Below are positions 44,009 through 53,016 of a DNA stretch of 64,000 bases, piece after piece. The notes beneath the pieces were generated by a model. It saw nothing but the letters and a program-made list of their open reading frames with translations. It was not told the origin of the DNA and ran no database searches. The stretch is from Kiritimatiellales bacterium. GTDB lineage: Bacteria; Verrucomicrobiota; Kiritimatiellia; Kiritimatiellales; Pontiellaceae. The DNA lies in assembly GCA_003246265.1 (NCBI GenBank), contig QKAU01000065.1:28019-92018 (forward strand), given 5' to 3'. The position numbers and the translations under genes are program-made. The stretch's first letter is position 1, and each line of letters opens with the position of its first letter.

Positions 44009-44767
44009 CTATTTCCCGTTCAATACAAAGACCTTGATGTTGCGGTAGCGGCTGCACCGCGTCCACATGTGGCGGAACCCGATCCGGCCTTCGGTCACCG
44101 GGGGAAATGCGGACGTATCCCATTCGAAACGGTTCACCTGTCCGTCGCATTCCGCGCTGAAGCTGAGCTGGGATCCCTGTTTGACGGCCACGATGTGGTA
44201 GGTTTTTCCCGGCTCGAACAGATGGATGTCTTCATAGACCGGGAGGATCTGGGTTTCGGTTTGAAAACTCGCGGTGTCCTTCGCGGGATACCGCCGCGCG
44301 GAGACATAGTCGGCCCGGTCAGGGCCGGAGCAGGAGTAGGAGATGTGCAGCGCGTTCATGTGCAGGAAATAGGATTTCATCCACGGCTCGCCGCGCTTCT
44401 CCGTCGAAAGGAAAATATCCGTGGGCCACTCCTCCGAACCCAGGCCGGTCGCCTGGATGTAGAGGATGTTCACCGCCCCAACATCCAGATGGTCATCGAT
44501 CCGCGTGTAGTCGTATTCGACTTTCACATCGCCCTTGAAACCCTGCCTGGTCCAGAGCACCGCGTGGCTCGTGTTTTCGTTCGGAACCGGACCGGCGGAG
44601 AAAGTCATGCCGTCCGTGCCATTGGTCACCCAGGCCATGGCCCCTTCCAGGAACCAGTTTTGCTCCCATGCGCCGCAACCATCGTCCTGGAAGGCAAGGC
44701 GCCATTCGGTGCCGGATGCCGCCGTCGTAGCGGCAATGGCAATCAGGGTGGCCAACCGGCCGGTCAT
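44009..44767 (-). CDS. DUF1961 (YesU-like) secreted protein
   Basis: 252 residues with a signal peptide (MTGRLATLIAIAATTAASG). 'WEQNWFLEGAMAWVTNGTDGMTF', 'GDVKVEYDYTRIDD' and 'GRIGFRHMWTRCSRYRNIKVF' match the concanavalin-like DUF1961 family, to which YesU of the B. subtilis rhamnogalacturonan locus belongs. Its exact role is unknown. It overlaps the end of the upstream DUF4955 gene by four bases and precedes the GH43 gene by 14 bases, so it is in the operon. Confidence 0.78.
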   Translation of the reverse strand: MTGRLATLIAIAATTAASGTEWRLAFQDDGCGAWEQNWFLEGAMAWVTNGTDGMTFSAGPVPNENTSHAVLWTRQGFKGDVKVEYDYTRIDDHLDVGAVNILYIQATGLGSEEWPTDIFLSTEKRGEPWMKSYFLHMNALHISYSCSGPDRADYVSARRYPAKDTASFQTETQILPVYEDIHLFEPGKTYHIVAVKQGSQLSFSAECDGQVNRFEWDTSAFPPVTEGRIGFRHMWTRCSRYRNIKVFVLNGK

Positions 44768-46332
44768 GGTGTTTGCCCCGCGGTCCGCAGCTGGAACTGC
44801 GCTTCATACAGCGACTCGGGCTGCACCGGTGCCCCGTTCGATTCAAGCACGGCAACCTGGTTCGTGTCCCACGCCTGCGGATTGCCATGGAATCCGATGA
44901 CATAGGGCATGATGGTCCGGCCATAAACGCTGTCGGGACGCATGAAATGGAACTCGCCGGGTTCGCCGGTTCCGGTGTTGTTGTAGTTCCAGAACACCAG
45001 TCCATGCATGTGGTTGGGTTGGTTGAAGTCCGAGCCGCCCCAGCGACCATACATCCATCCGCCGGAAATGTTGTCGAACAGCGTCCAGCGGGGCTGGGAC
45101 GCATGCGATTCGTAGCAGGTGTCTTCCGTGTAGGCGCAGCGGAGGAATACGTTTCCGGACGAAGTTCCGGCCACGCCGCCGGCATGCCACTGGCCCGCAC
45201 GGTCGTCGACCCGCTGCACCTTGCAGTGCGACGACCCGTTCAACGTCACCGCATTGTGTCCGAAGTTGCCATCGATGAGGAGGTCCTCCAGCGTGATCGC
45301 CGCCGATCCGACGACCGCAACGACTCGGTTTACATCGGTGAAGCGGCACTTCCGCACCCAGCTGTTTGCGCAGCGGGAAAGCTCCAGCATGCTCCAGCCC
45401 CCATCGTGGATGGCATTCTTGTGGTGCACGAACTTCTCCTTCCAGCTACCGATGAAGGCGATGCCTTCCACGCCGACCTGCTGGAGCGGATTGCATTTCT
45501 GCACGGTCCACCCTTCGGAGGCCTTCACGTCGGCATGGATCGGCTCCTTGAGGTTGATCCGGTTTCCGTCGATGGATTCGATGAAGTGGAACTCGTCGAT
45601 CTGCACTCCGGTTTCAACGAGCGATTTCCACGCCGGGTCGGCCGGGTAGGGGGCCACCGAGGCGGCCACCACGGCCGGGTCGTTGTTCTGCAGATGCAGC
45701 ACGATCCAGTCGCCCGGCTTGAACGCAGAGGCATCGGCCAGGTCGATCGCACGCGTTTCCCGCCGGGCATCGCCTGCCACGTCGACCGGATCGCCGGTGG
45801 GTTTGCCGCCCTTGAACTGGAACATGAACGGGCAGGTCCAGAGCTTGTTCGGTTCGGAGGGGTCCATGTGGCGCTCCATGAAGAGCTCGGTGCCCCCCAT
45901 GCCGCAACCGGCGCCGCGCAGTACGATCCGGCCGCCCTTGATCACGATCGGCTCGTTATGCGGATCGTCCTCCTGGTTGATCAGGTACCGGCCCTTCGGG
46001 AAGTAGACCACGCCCGATCCATTCCTTTCCGCGGCATCGATCGCCTTCAGGATCGCCTTGCGGTCGGACTTCGCGTCGTTCGGCACCGCGCCGAACTTCA
46101 CGACGTCGAACACCTTCCAGTCCACGGCGGGAATCGCCTGTTCGCCCCATTGGTAGCCGGCGTAGGAGAAATCGGCCAGAACCGGCTCAACACCGGAACG
46201 GCGGGCCTCCCGGTACTGTTCCCATAGGGCGGCGATCCTGGGTGCCTCGTTCGTGGCGACCCGCTCGCACCGGGCCGATATCCCGCCAAGCAGGAAGCTG
46301 GCGGCCAAACTTGTTTTCAGCAGACTATGCAT
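44764..46332 (-). CDS. Secreted DUF4955/pectate-lyase-3 beta-helix protein
   Basis: 522 residues with a signal peptide (MHSLLKTSLAASFLLGGISA). The DUF4955 start reads 'ALWEQYREARRSGVEPVLADFSYAGYQ', then a beta-helix with 'VVKFGAVPNDAKSDRKAILKAIDAA' and 'VYFPKGRYLINQ'. It is the short paralogue of the middle part of the 1268-residue protein at 37237, without the extra modules. It probably works on the polymer that the neighbouring sulfatase and glucuronidase trim. It lies 55 bases after the GH2 gene. Confidence 0.82.
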   Translation of the reverse strand: MHSLLKTSLAASFLLGGISARCERVATNEAPRIAALWEQYREARRSGVEPVLADFSYAGYQWGEQAIPAVDWKVFDVVKFGAVPNDAKSDRKAILKAIDAAERNGSGVVYFPKGRYLINQEDDPHNEPIVIKGGRIVLRGAGCGMGGTELFMERHMDPSEPNKLWTCPFMFQFKGGKPTGDPVDVAGDARRETRAIDLADASAFKPGDWIVLHLQNNDPAVVAASVAPYPADPAWKSLVETGVQIDEFHFIESIDGNRINLKEPIHADVKASEGWTVQKCNPLQQVGVEGIAFIGSWKEKFVHHKNAIHDGGWSMLELSRCANSWVRKCRFTDVNRVVAVVGSAAITLEDLLIDGNFGHNAVTLNGSSHCKVQRVDDRAGQWHAGGVAGTSSGNVFLRCAYTEDTCYESHASQPRWTLFDNISGGWMYGRWGGSDFNQPNHMHGLVFWNYNNTGTGEPGEFHFMRPDSVYGRTIMPYVIGFHGNPQAWDTNQVAVLESNGAPVQPESLYEAQFQLRTAGQTP

Positions 46333-46386
46333 TGGTTGTCCTTTGGTTCGTGGCGCGCATAGGGCAATGTAGCCGATGTCAGGCTC

Positions 46387-48105
46387 CTATGGGTAGCGCG
46401 GTTGCGCCCAGAGTTTTTTCAGGAAATGGCAGACCATCTTGGGTTGGCGGTCGCGGGTGAACGCGCCCTTCTTGTTGCCGCCGACGCGCACGAAGTTCTG
46501 CGCGGTGCGGAAATCCGCAAAGTTCCAGATGTGTTCGCCGACCACGTAGTCGAGATCGCGCATCACCTCGATCATGCCGAGGATCAGTTCGGTCTGGTAT
46601 TCCTCGCTCCACTGCTCGGCGGGAAGCGCATGCAGTCCCGCGATCGTGTCCGCGCCGAATTCCGTGACCATGATCGGCTTCTGGAACTTGGCGTACATCT
46701 TTTCCAGCGTGTGCCGCAGGTCCTTCTTCGCCTCCTCGACCTGGCCCGGCAGGTGGTACCAGCCGGGATAGAGGTTCACGCCGACCACGTCGAAGAACTC
46801 CATTACCAGGTCGTGCTCCGCCTTGCAGGTGATCATGGTCACCGGACGGGTGGAGTCCATGGCGCGGACCAGCTCGGAGAGCGCCTTGAAGTAAGGGATC
46901 GATTCCGGCCGGTTGGTGGTGGCTTCGTTGGCGACCGACCACATGACGACCGACGGATAGTTGCGGTCGCGCTCGACGAGCTCGGCGAGCACCTTCAGGT
47001 GGGCCGCGAGCGTGCGTTCGGTCACGAATTCGAAGTTGATCGAAACGGCGGGCGCCTCGGAGATGATTAGGATGCCCTGCTCGTCGCACAGCTGGATCAA
47101 CTCTTCGGAATAGGGATAGTGTGTGGTGCGGTAGGAGTTGGCGTTGATCCACTTCAGCAGTTCGTGGTCGCGGATGTTCACGCTGTGGTTGAGTCCCTTG
47201 CCGATGATGGGGAAATCCTCGTGGCGGCCGAAACCCTGGAAGTAGACCGGCTTGCCGTTGAGCAGGATGCGGTTGCCTTCCACCTTCACTTCGCGCACAC
47301 CGAAGCGCTGCGTGTATTCGTCGAGCAGTTCGCCGCCGGCCACGAGCTGGATCGCGACGTGGTACAGGTTCGGTTCCCAGACATCCCAAAGCCTGGCCCC
47401 TTCGATCTTGAACGACGTCGCGAACGCGCCATCGACGACCAGGGCCTCGACGCGCACGCCGTCGCAAGAGAGCACCGCCTTCTCCGCCCCGCCGCCGATT
47501 TTGCCGGACACGTTGACGGTTCCATCGTTGGACGTAGCCACAACCACGCTCTCGAGCCAGCCCTTCTTCGAGGTGGTGTAGACCATGACCGGGCGCTGGA
47601 TGCCGGAGTACGGGAAAAAGTCGAACGGCGTATCCGGATACTGCCCGGCGAACTGTCCGGGTTCGGGCTTGTTGTTCAGGTTGCCCATCGGAACGGTGTC
47701 GGTGGAGAGGAGGTTTTCCACACGGACGCAGAGTAGGTTTTCCTTGTCGAAACCGACAACGTCGGTGATGTCGAACTCGAACGGGGTGTAGCCCGTTTCG
47801 TGGTCGCCCAGCCGCGTCCCGTTCAGGAAAACCTCGCCGCGGTAGCTGACCGAGTTGAAGCGCAGCACGATGCGTTCGCCCTTCAGCATTTTCGGCATGT
47901 CGAAGCGGCGCTGGTACCAGACGCCCTTGTGCCACATGCGGAACTCCTCCTCCGTGAAGAGGTCGTTGAAGGAGCTTGGAACGGCCACCTGCTTTTCGGG
48001 GACGAATCCGTCGGCAAAACCGCCGGGTTGCAGCTCGCGGGCAAAATCCCAGATTCCATTGAGCTCGAACAGGTCGCGGGTGCGGGTGCGTTTCGGGTAG
48101 ATCAT
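46387..48105 (-). CDS. Beta-glucuronidase (GH2)
   Basis: 572 residues, with the GH2 sandwich, Ig-like and TIM-barrel order. The acid/base Glu394 lies in 'WSVANEATTN' and the nucleophile Glu482 in 'VTEFGADTIAG'. 'NKKGAFTRDRQPK' near residue 544 matches the Asn-x-Lys motif that lets GUS enzymes bind the glucuronate carboxylate, so release of beta-glucuronic acid is likely. No signal peptide is visible, so it acts inside the cell on imported oligosaccharides. It sits 39 bases after the sulfatase gene in the operon. Confidence 0.9.
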   Translation of the reverse strand: MIYPKRTRTRDLFELNGIWDFARELQPGGFADGFVPEKQVAVPSSFNDLFTEEEFRMWHKGVWYQRRFDMPKMLKGERIVLRFNSVSYRGEVFLNGTRLGDHETGYTPFEFDITDVVGFDKENLLCVRVENLLSTDTVPMGNLNNKPEPGQFAGQYPDTPFDFFPYSGIQRPVMVYTTSKKGWLESVVVATSNDGTVNVSGKIGGGAEKAVLSCDGVRVEALVVDGAFATSFKIEGARLWDVWEPNLYHVAIQLVAGGELLDEYTQRFGVREVKVEGNRILLNGKPVYFQGFGRHEDFPIIGKGLNHSVNIRDHELLKWINANSYRTTHYPYSEELIQLCDEQGILIISEAPAVSINFEFVTERTLAAHLKVLAELVERDRNYPSVVMWSVANEATTNRPESIPYFKALSELVRAMDSTRPVTMITCKAEHDLVMEFFDVVGVNLYPGWYHLPGQVEEAKKDLRHTLEKMYAKFQKPIMVTEFGADTIAGLHALPAEQWSEEYQTELILGMIEVMRDLDYVVGEHIWNFADFRTAQNFVRVGGNKKGAFTRDRQPKMVCHFLKKLWAQPRYP

Positions 48106-48144
48106 TTCTTTATCCTTTCCAATAGTTTTAAAATGGCTGACGGC

Positions 48145-49770
48145 TCACTTCTTCCGCGGCGGGTGGTCTTCCGGATTGGGAACCAGTTCCGCCCAGGCCT
48201 CGTAACGGAACCGGTAGGGCGCCGGCAGCGAAGCCGCGGTTTTCATGTATTCGGCCTTCATGCGTTCGGCGACCTCGGGCCGCTCCTTCATCAAATCGTG
48301 CCGCTCCAAGGGATCGTCCTTGATGTTGTGGAGCGAGAGGAACGCCGGGCGGCCTTCCGGCCAGTCGCGTTCGAGTCCGGGAGCGAGCGAGCCCTCGTAG
48401 CGCAGGAGGTATTCACCCTCGGCGATCGCCCATCCGCCGGGCCAGCGGTCGCGCTCCTGCTGGGCGGGTACGAGGGTCATCGATCCGTTGAACCCCCAGG
48501 CGGGGGCATGGATGCCCGCCCAGAACAGCTGCGGGTGCAGCGTTTGGACGGTTCCTTCGACGAGGGGCATCAGATCCCTGCCGTCGATGTCGTCCGGCAG
48601 CCGCGCCCCGGCGGCCGCCATCGCGGTGGGCAGGATATCCATCGACGACACGTTTTGCCCGACCACCTGGGCGGATTTGATCCTGTCCGGCCAAACCATC
48701 ATCATCGGGATGCGCATGCCGCCGAGGAAAAGCTGCCCCTTGTGGCCCTTGTGCTGGCCGTTGCCGGGCAGCAGGCTCAGGTCGCCGTCGCCCACCTTGC
48801 AGGTGGCGCCGTTGTCCGACAGGAAGAAAAGGATGGTGTTGTCCCACGCGCCCCGCGCCTTGAGCATGTCGACCATGCGCTGGACGGAGCGGTCGACGGC
48901 ATAGACGTGGGAGTAGAAGCGGTCGACCATTTTCGAACCCGTGTCGAAATGTTCGGCATACGGCGCGGGCGCATCCACATCGACCGGAATGTGGACCGCA
49001 TGGAGGGCCAGCTCCACGAAGAACGGCTTGCCTTCGTCCAGCGACCGGCCCATGAAGTCCATCGCCTTGCGGGTGAAGAAGTCGGTGTTGTATTCCTGCG
49101 AGACGCCGGTGTAGGTGCGGTTTTCCCAGATCAGCTCGGAGCCGTAGAACGGACATTCGTACAGATTGTAGAAACAGGCATAGTCGAAGCCGTTGTTGAG
49201 CGGATGATCCTTCTCGCACACCGATCCTCCATAGCCCGCCTTGGCCAGGTCCGCTTCCGTTCCGCCCGCTGCTTCAATCCGCTTTTTCAGCTCGTTGTCC
49301 TTGGCCCCGACATGCCATTTTCCGACAAAGCCGGTTCTGTAGCCCTGGTCCCTGAAGCGGCCGGCCAGGCAGCGCCCTTCCGGCAGCCCGCAGACATTGA
49401 CGTCGATGTTCCGGTATGCGCCCCACCGGGTCGGGCTGGTTCCCGTCAGCACCCCTTGGCGTGCCGGCGCGCACAGGCTGCTCGCCGAAAACGCGCGGTT
49501 GAACAGCACGCCCTTTTCCGCGAGGGAGTCCATGAACGGCATGGCGCGGCGCGAGGCATCGAGCGCCACCTGCGGGTCGTAGGTTTCGTCCAGCCCGGCC
49601 GTGTAGGCCAGGAAGGCGGGATCGAGTTCGTCGACCGAAAGGTGCCTGGACATCGGCGCAAACTGCCCGGTCCCGAAATCGTCGAGCAGGACCACCAGCA
49701 CGTTGGGCCGTTCGGCGGCGTGGAGGAGGCCCGCCGTTGCGGCAAGAAGGGGAAGGATACGCCTAATCAA
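48145..49770 (-). CDS. Sulfatase (S1 formylglycine type)
   Basis: 541 residues with a signal peptide (MIRRILPLLAATAGLLHAA), so it is periplasmic or exported. 'RPNVLVVLLDDFGTGQ' holds metal-ligand aspartates, and 'SSLCAPARQGVLTGTSPTRWGAY' is the C-x-P-x-R motif whose Cys becomes formylglycine. Late 'GKWHVGAK'-like and 'FFLSDNGA' motifs complete the active site. It probably removes sulfate from a polysaccharide fragment. Its start lies inside the end of the transporter gene, which shows tight coupling. An anaerobic or aerobic maturase was not seen here. Confidence 0.92.
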   Translation of the reverse strand: MIRRILPLLAATAGLLHAAERPNVLVVLLDDFGTGQFAPMSRHLSVDELDPAFLAYTAGLDETYDPQVALDASRRAMPFMDSLAEKGVLFNRAFSASSLCAPARQGVLTGTSPTRWGAYRNIDVNVCGLPEGRCLAGRFRDQGYRTGFVGKWHVGAKDNELKKRIEAAGGTEADLAKAGYGGSVCEKDHPLNNGFDYACFYNLYECPFYGSELIWENRTYTGVSQEYNTDFFTRKAMDFMGRSLDEGKPFFVELALHAVHIPVDVDAPAPYAEHFDTGSKMVDRFYSHVYAVDRSVQRMVDMLKARGAWDNTILFFLSDNGATCKVGDGDLSLLPGNGQHKGHKGQLFLGGMRIPMMMVWPDRIKSAQVVGQNVSSMDILPTAMAAAGARLPDDIDGRDLMPLVEGTVQTLHPQLFWAGIHAPAWGFNGSMTLVPAQQERDRWPGGWAIAEGEYLLRYEGSLAPGLERDWPEGRPAFLSLHNIKDDPLERHDLMKERPEVAERMKAEYMKTAASLPAPYRFRYEAWAELVPNPEDHPPRKK

Positions 49771-51535
49771 GGGTTGGCCCCTTTATCGATTTCGAATAGC
49801 GGACCAGGGCCAGTCCGACCGACAGCAACACCCCTGAACAGAAGGCGATGGCGAACCGGCCCGAAAGCGGGTTGGGAATCAGGATGCCGAGCCCGACGAA
49901 GCCGCCGTAGACGAGGGCCAGCGTACCCATGATGCGCGCCTGCTGCGCCGTGTTGTCGTCGCCGACCTCGGATTCGAAGTCGACCGGCTTTGAAAGGCGC
50001 CTTCCGAACTCGTCGAGGTTTTGCGAGTAGGCCGCGTTGCGCGGCTTGGCGCGGTAGCAGAATTTGGTCGACCAGAAGTAGAGGCTGCAAAGCGGCACGG
50101 TGAAGAGGTTGGTGAAGGTGAACTTGTTGGTGACGACATAGTTCGCAAACCCCTCGCCGAAGGTGGCGCCCAGCCAGGCTTGCGTCCCGGGCGTCGGGGC
50201 GACGTCGTAGACGAGGATCGTGGAGAGGACGCCGAGGAGGATGGTCGTCCAGCCCGACCAGGCCGGCGTCTTGCGGATCATGATGGAGAGGAAGAGGGCG
50301 ACGGTGAGCGGGGCCTGGATGTAGGCGTTGAGGTAGAGGTAGGCGTCGAACAGCGAAACCTCCCCCTTGGTGATCAGCAGGACGGCCAGGCCGAGCATGG
50401 AGATGCCGCAGAGGATGGTCGCGAAATGGCCGGCCACCAGCTGTTCGCGTTCCGACGCGTTCTTGCGGAAGATGGGCTGGTAGAAGTTCTTCACCAGGAA
50501 GCCGGCGTTGACGTTGAGCGCCGTATCCATCGACGACATCGTGGCGGCGAAGAGCCCCGCGATGGTCAATCCCAGCAACCCTTTCGGGAGCACCTCCATG
50601 CAGACCGCGATGTAGGCGGCCTCCGACGGGTTGCTGAACGCGGCGAAGCGTTCGGCCAGGTCGGGCACGATGGCGGTGGCGGCCATGGCGGGCAGGAACC
50701 AGCAGACCGGAAGGACGATATAGCCGATGAGCGGGACGAGCACCGACTTCGTGGCGTGGCGGTCGTCCTTGGCCGCGATGTACTTCGCGGCGCCGAACAG
50801 GATGCTGTTCTTCTGGTAGACGCCCCAGATCAGCGCAGTGGCGACGTAGAGCCAGTCGTACTTGATCGATCCGAGCGGATGGAAGAAGCGGCCGTGTTCT
50901 TCCGGCAGGGCGTCCAGCAGGTTGCGCAAACCGCCCAGGTGGTGGATCGTCAGGGCGCATACCGCCACCGAAAGCGCCGAGAGCAGCACCGTCTGGACGA
51001 AGTCGCTGCCGGAGACCGCCCACTTCCCTCCGACCAGCGTCATGACCGTGATGGTGATGGTGCAGAAGACGACGACCGGCAGCTGCGGGAAGCCGAAGGC
51101 GCTGGAGAGCAGGATGGATAGGCCGACCAGCCACACCGCCCCGCCGAAGAAGGCGGTGACGACTTGCAGCCAGGTGAAGAGCTGCTCGTTGGCCGGCCCG
51201 AAGCGCAGGCGGACGGCGTCCATCGCGGTAACCAGCCGCAAGCGGCGGAAGCGGCCGGCGAACCAGAAGTAGCTGACGAGGAACCCGACCACGTCGATCA
51301 CCGTGATGTTGAAGACCACCACGCCGAAGCTGTAGGCCATGCCCGCCGCCCCGGTGAAGACCCAGGCGCTGAAGTTGGAGACGAACGAGCTCGCGCCCAG
51401 CAGCCACCAGTTCATCTTGAGCCCGCCGGCGAAGTAGTCGGTTCCTCCCTTGTTGAGGGCCTTGAATACGAAGCCAAGGGAAAGCGTGAAGAGAAAATAG
51501 AAGGCGATTACAATGTAGTCGTACGCTGAAATCAT
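49763..51535 (-). CDS. Sodium:solute symporter (SSS family)
   Basis: The ATG at 51535 follows GGGGA and gives 590 residues with about 13 membrane helices. 'YDYIVIAFYFLFTLSLGFVF' and 'WWLLGASSFVSNFSAWVFTGAAGMAY' are the SSS hallmarks around the sodium site. Its relatives take up sugars, uronic acids or amino acids with Na+. As first gene of the operon with sulfatase and glucuronidase, it probably imports the released sugar or uronate. The sulfatase start overlaps its end by eight bases. Paired TGCGCA boxes lie 76 bases upstream. Confidence 0.9.
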   Translation of the reverse strand: MISAYDYIVIAFYFLFTLSLGFVFKALNKGGTDYFAGGLKMNWWLLGASSFVSNFSAWVFTGAAGMAYSFGVVVFNITVIDVVGFLVSYFWFAGRFRRLRLVTAMDAVRLRFGPANEQLFTWLQVVTAFFGGAVWLVGLSILLSSAFGFPQLPVVVFCTITITVMTLVGGKWAVSGSDFVQTVLLSALSVAVCALTIHHLGGLRNLLDALPEEHGRFFHPLGSIKYDWLYVATALIWGVYQKNSILFGAAKYIAAKDDRHATKSVLVPLIGYIVLPVCWFLPAMAATAIVPDLAERFAAFSNPSEAAYIAVCMEVLPKGLLGLTIAGLFAATMSSMDTALNVNAGFLVKNFYQPIFRKNASEREQLVAGHFATILCGISMLGLAVLLITKGEVSLFDAYLYLNAYIQAPLTVALFLSIMIRKTPAWSGWTTILLGVLSTILVYDVAPTPGTQAWLGATFGEGFANYVVTNKFTFTNLFTVPLCSLYFWSTKFCYRAKPRNAAYSQNLDEFGRRLSKPVDFESEVGDDNTAQQARIMGTLALVYGGFVGLGILIPNPLSGRFAIAFCSGVLLSVGLALVRYSKSIKGPTLD

Positions 51536-51610
51536 GTTGTTCCCCGAGCCTGCCAATCACCTATCTCCCGACAAGGTACTCCGGCCGCCATCTTTTCTTC
51601 AATACGGAGA

Positions 51611-51642
51611 ATGCGCAAAACGCTTGCATCTATTGCGCAAAA
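51611..51642 (-). promoter_or_regulatory. Paired TGCGCA boxes, copy d (operon promoter)
   Basis: ATGCGCAAAA at 51611 and TTGCGCAAAA at 51633 have cores exactly 22 bases apart. They lie 76 bases before the symporter start at 51535 and are the only control element seen for the six-gene operon. These two half-sites match each other better than any other pair. Confidence 0.72.
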
Positions 51643-51696
51643 CGATTCGATGCGGACCCTGCCTTGCCGGTGGCAGGCTGTCCGCGTGGCGGCGAG

Positions 51697-52899
51697 CTAG
51701 CGACCCCGTGTTCTCCGATATTCCGATGCGCTCATGGCCGCCAGTTTCTGGAAGGCGAAATCAAAGCGTTCGGGATTGTTGAATCCGCTTTCCTTGGCAA
51801 CCCGGGCAACCGGCCAGTCCGTCGTTGCCAGCAGTTCCTTGGCCCGTTCAACATGGACGCGCCGGATCTCCTGGAAGATGCCGTGGCCGACTTCCTCCTT
51901 GAACTTCATCTCCAGCCAGCGGCGGGAAACCGGAACCACATCCAGTACGTTGGTCACGTCGATGAACCGGTCCGAGTGGTTTCGGATAAAGCGCAGGGCC
52001 CGGGCCACCTCCGGAAATTCGGAGCGGGTCATGTCGGTGGAGTTGCGAAAGACGATGCGCGCGGGCGGGATCAGGATGTGGGGCTTCTCCGGTGCTTCGC
52101 CGTCCATCAGCTTGTCAAGCATGGCTGCCGCGGCGAAGCCCACTGCGCGCGCCTGCGGATCGATACTGGTCATGGAGGAATAGGCCAGGTTGCAGAGGAT
52201 TTCGTCGTCGTCCACCCCGATCAGCGCAACCTCCTCCGGGGAGCGCAGGCCGAGCTTCCGGCAGGCTTCAAGCACCGTGAAGCCTATGCGGTCGCTTGCC
52301 GCCATGATGCCCACCGGCTTCTCCAGGCTGGTGAGCGCATCGAGCAGCTTTTCCGGGGAGACCAGTTCTTCGGAAAAATGGAGGCCATGGGCGTCGCGGG
52401 GTTCGTAGTCGACCAGCGTGCAACGGGTGCCGGATTTCTCCAGCGATCGCGAAAAGCCTTCGTACCGCTCCCGGGCATGCCGCAGTCCGATGGGGCCGAC
52501 GAAGGCAAAATGGTCGAGCTTGCACTCCGTCAGGTGCGATGCGGCCATGCAGCCGATTTCGTGGTTGTCCGTCCGGACCGAGGGGACATTGACAGCCAGT
52601 TCGCTGCTGGAGGTGTTGACGCAGGGGACCGAAAGGGAGGCGATGTTGTCGAGATCCCCGGGGGTGTAGATTTCGCAGATCACCCCGTCGCCATCCCATC
52701 CCCTGAGATGTTCCGGCAGCACGAAGGGTTGCGACAGCTCGTTGCGGTCGATCTCCCATGCGGAGTGCTTCTTGTAGTAGTCGATGATGCCCTTGATCTT
52801 GCCGCGACCGTGGGAGTATTCGTGGGCAATGATCGCCAGCGCCACCCGCTTGTAGGGGTTTGCATTGCGGCGGCGCTTCTTGGCTGGATGTGCATTCAT
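51697..52899 (-). CDS. LacI/AraC-hybrid (XylR-type) transcription activator
   Basis: 400 residues. The N-terminal ~280 residues resemble a periplasmic-binding/LacI effector domain ('VALAIIAHEYSHGRGKIKGIIDYY', 'GCMAASHLTECKLDHFAFVGP', 'LIGVDDDEILCNLAYSSMTSIDPQ'). The last ~110 residues are an AraC DNA-binding domain with two helix-turn-helices ('VSRRWLEMKFKEEVGHGIFQEIRRVHVERAKELLATTD' and 'VAKESGFNNPERFDFAFQKLAAMSASEYR'). XylR-type proteins bind direct repeats when a sugar is present. The ribosome site is weak. It lies between the symporter operon and the DUF2264 gene, and is the probable reader of the paired TGCGCA boxes. Confidence 0.9.
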   Translation of the reverse strand: MNAHPAKKRRRNANPYKRVALAIIAHEYSHGRGKIKGIIDYYKKHSAWEIDRNELSQPFVLPEHLRGWDGDGVICEIYTPGDLDNIASLSVPCVNTSSSELAVNVPSVRTDNHEIGCMAASHLTECKLDHFAFVGPIGLRHARERYEGFSRSLEKSGTRCTLVDYEPRDAHGLHFSEELVSPEKLLDALTSLEKPVGIMAASDRIGFTVLEACRKLGLRSPEEVALIGVDDDEILCNLAYSSMTSIDPQARAVGFAAAAMLDKLMDGEAPEKPHILIPPARIVFRNSTDMTRSEFPEVARALRFIRNHSDRFIDVTNVLDVVPVSRRWLEMKFKEEVGHGIFQEIRRVHVERAKELLATTDWPVARVAKESGFNNPERFDFAFQKLAAMSASEYRRTRGR

Positions 52900-52914
52900 G
52901 CTCGAAAACTACCC

Positions 52915-52939
52915 AAAAATTGCGCACGGCACAATTTTT
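52915..52939 (-). promoter_or_regulatory. Inverted repeat before the regulator gene
   Basis: AAAAATTGCGC-ACG-GCACAATTTTT is an imperfect palindrome 15 bases before the regulator start codon. It contains one TTGCGCA core like the paired boxes, but no partner 22 bases away. It may serve autoregulation or be an mRNA hairpin. Confidence 0.45.
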
Positions 52940-53016
52940 TCCGCGTGGTGGGCCTCATATGCGCTGCCGGTTGCGGTGCGACAGCTATCTGGAGCGTCCG
53001 CGCCATGGCCCTTCTC

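Noticed and set aside
46351-46360. GCGCGCAT before the DUF4955 gene
   Set aside because: No second core 22 bases away on either side; the gene is inside the operon and needs no own site.
49767-51560. A second long frame over the symporter gene
   Set aside because: It is the shadow frame of the SSS transporter; the true frame has membrane helices and family motifs.
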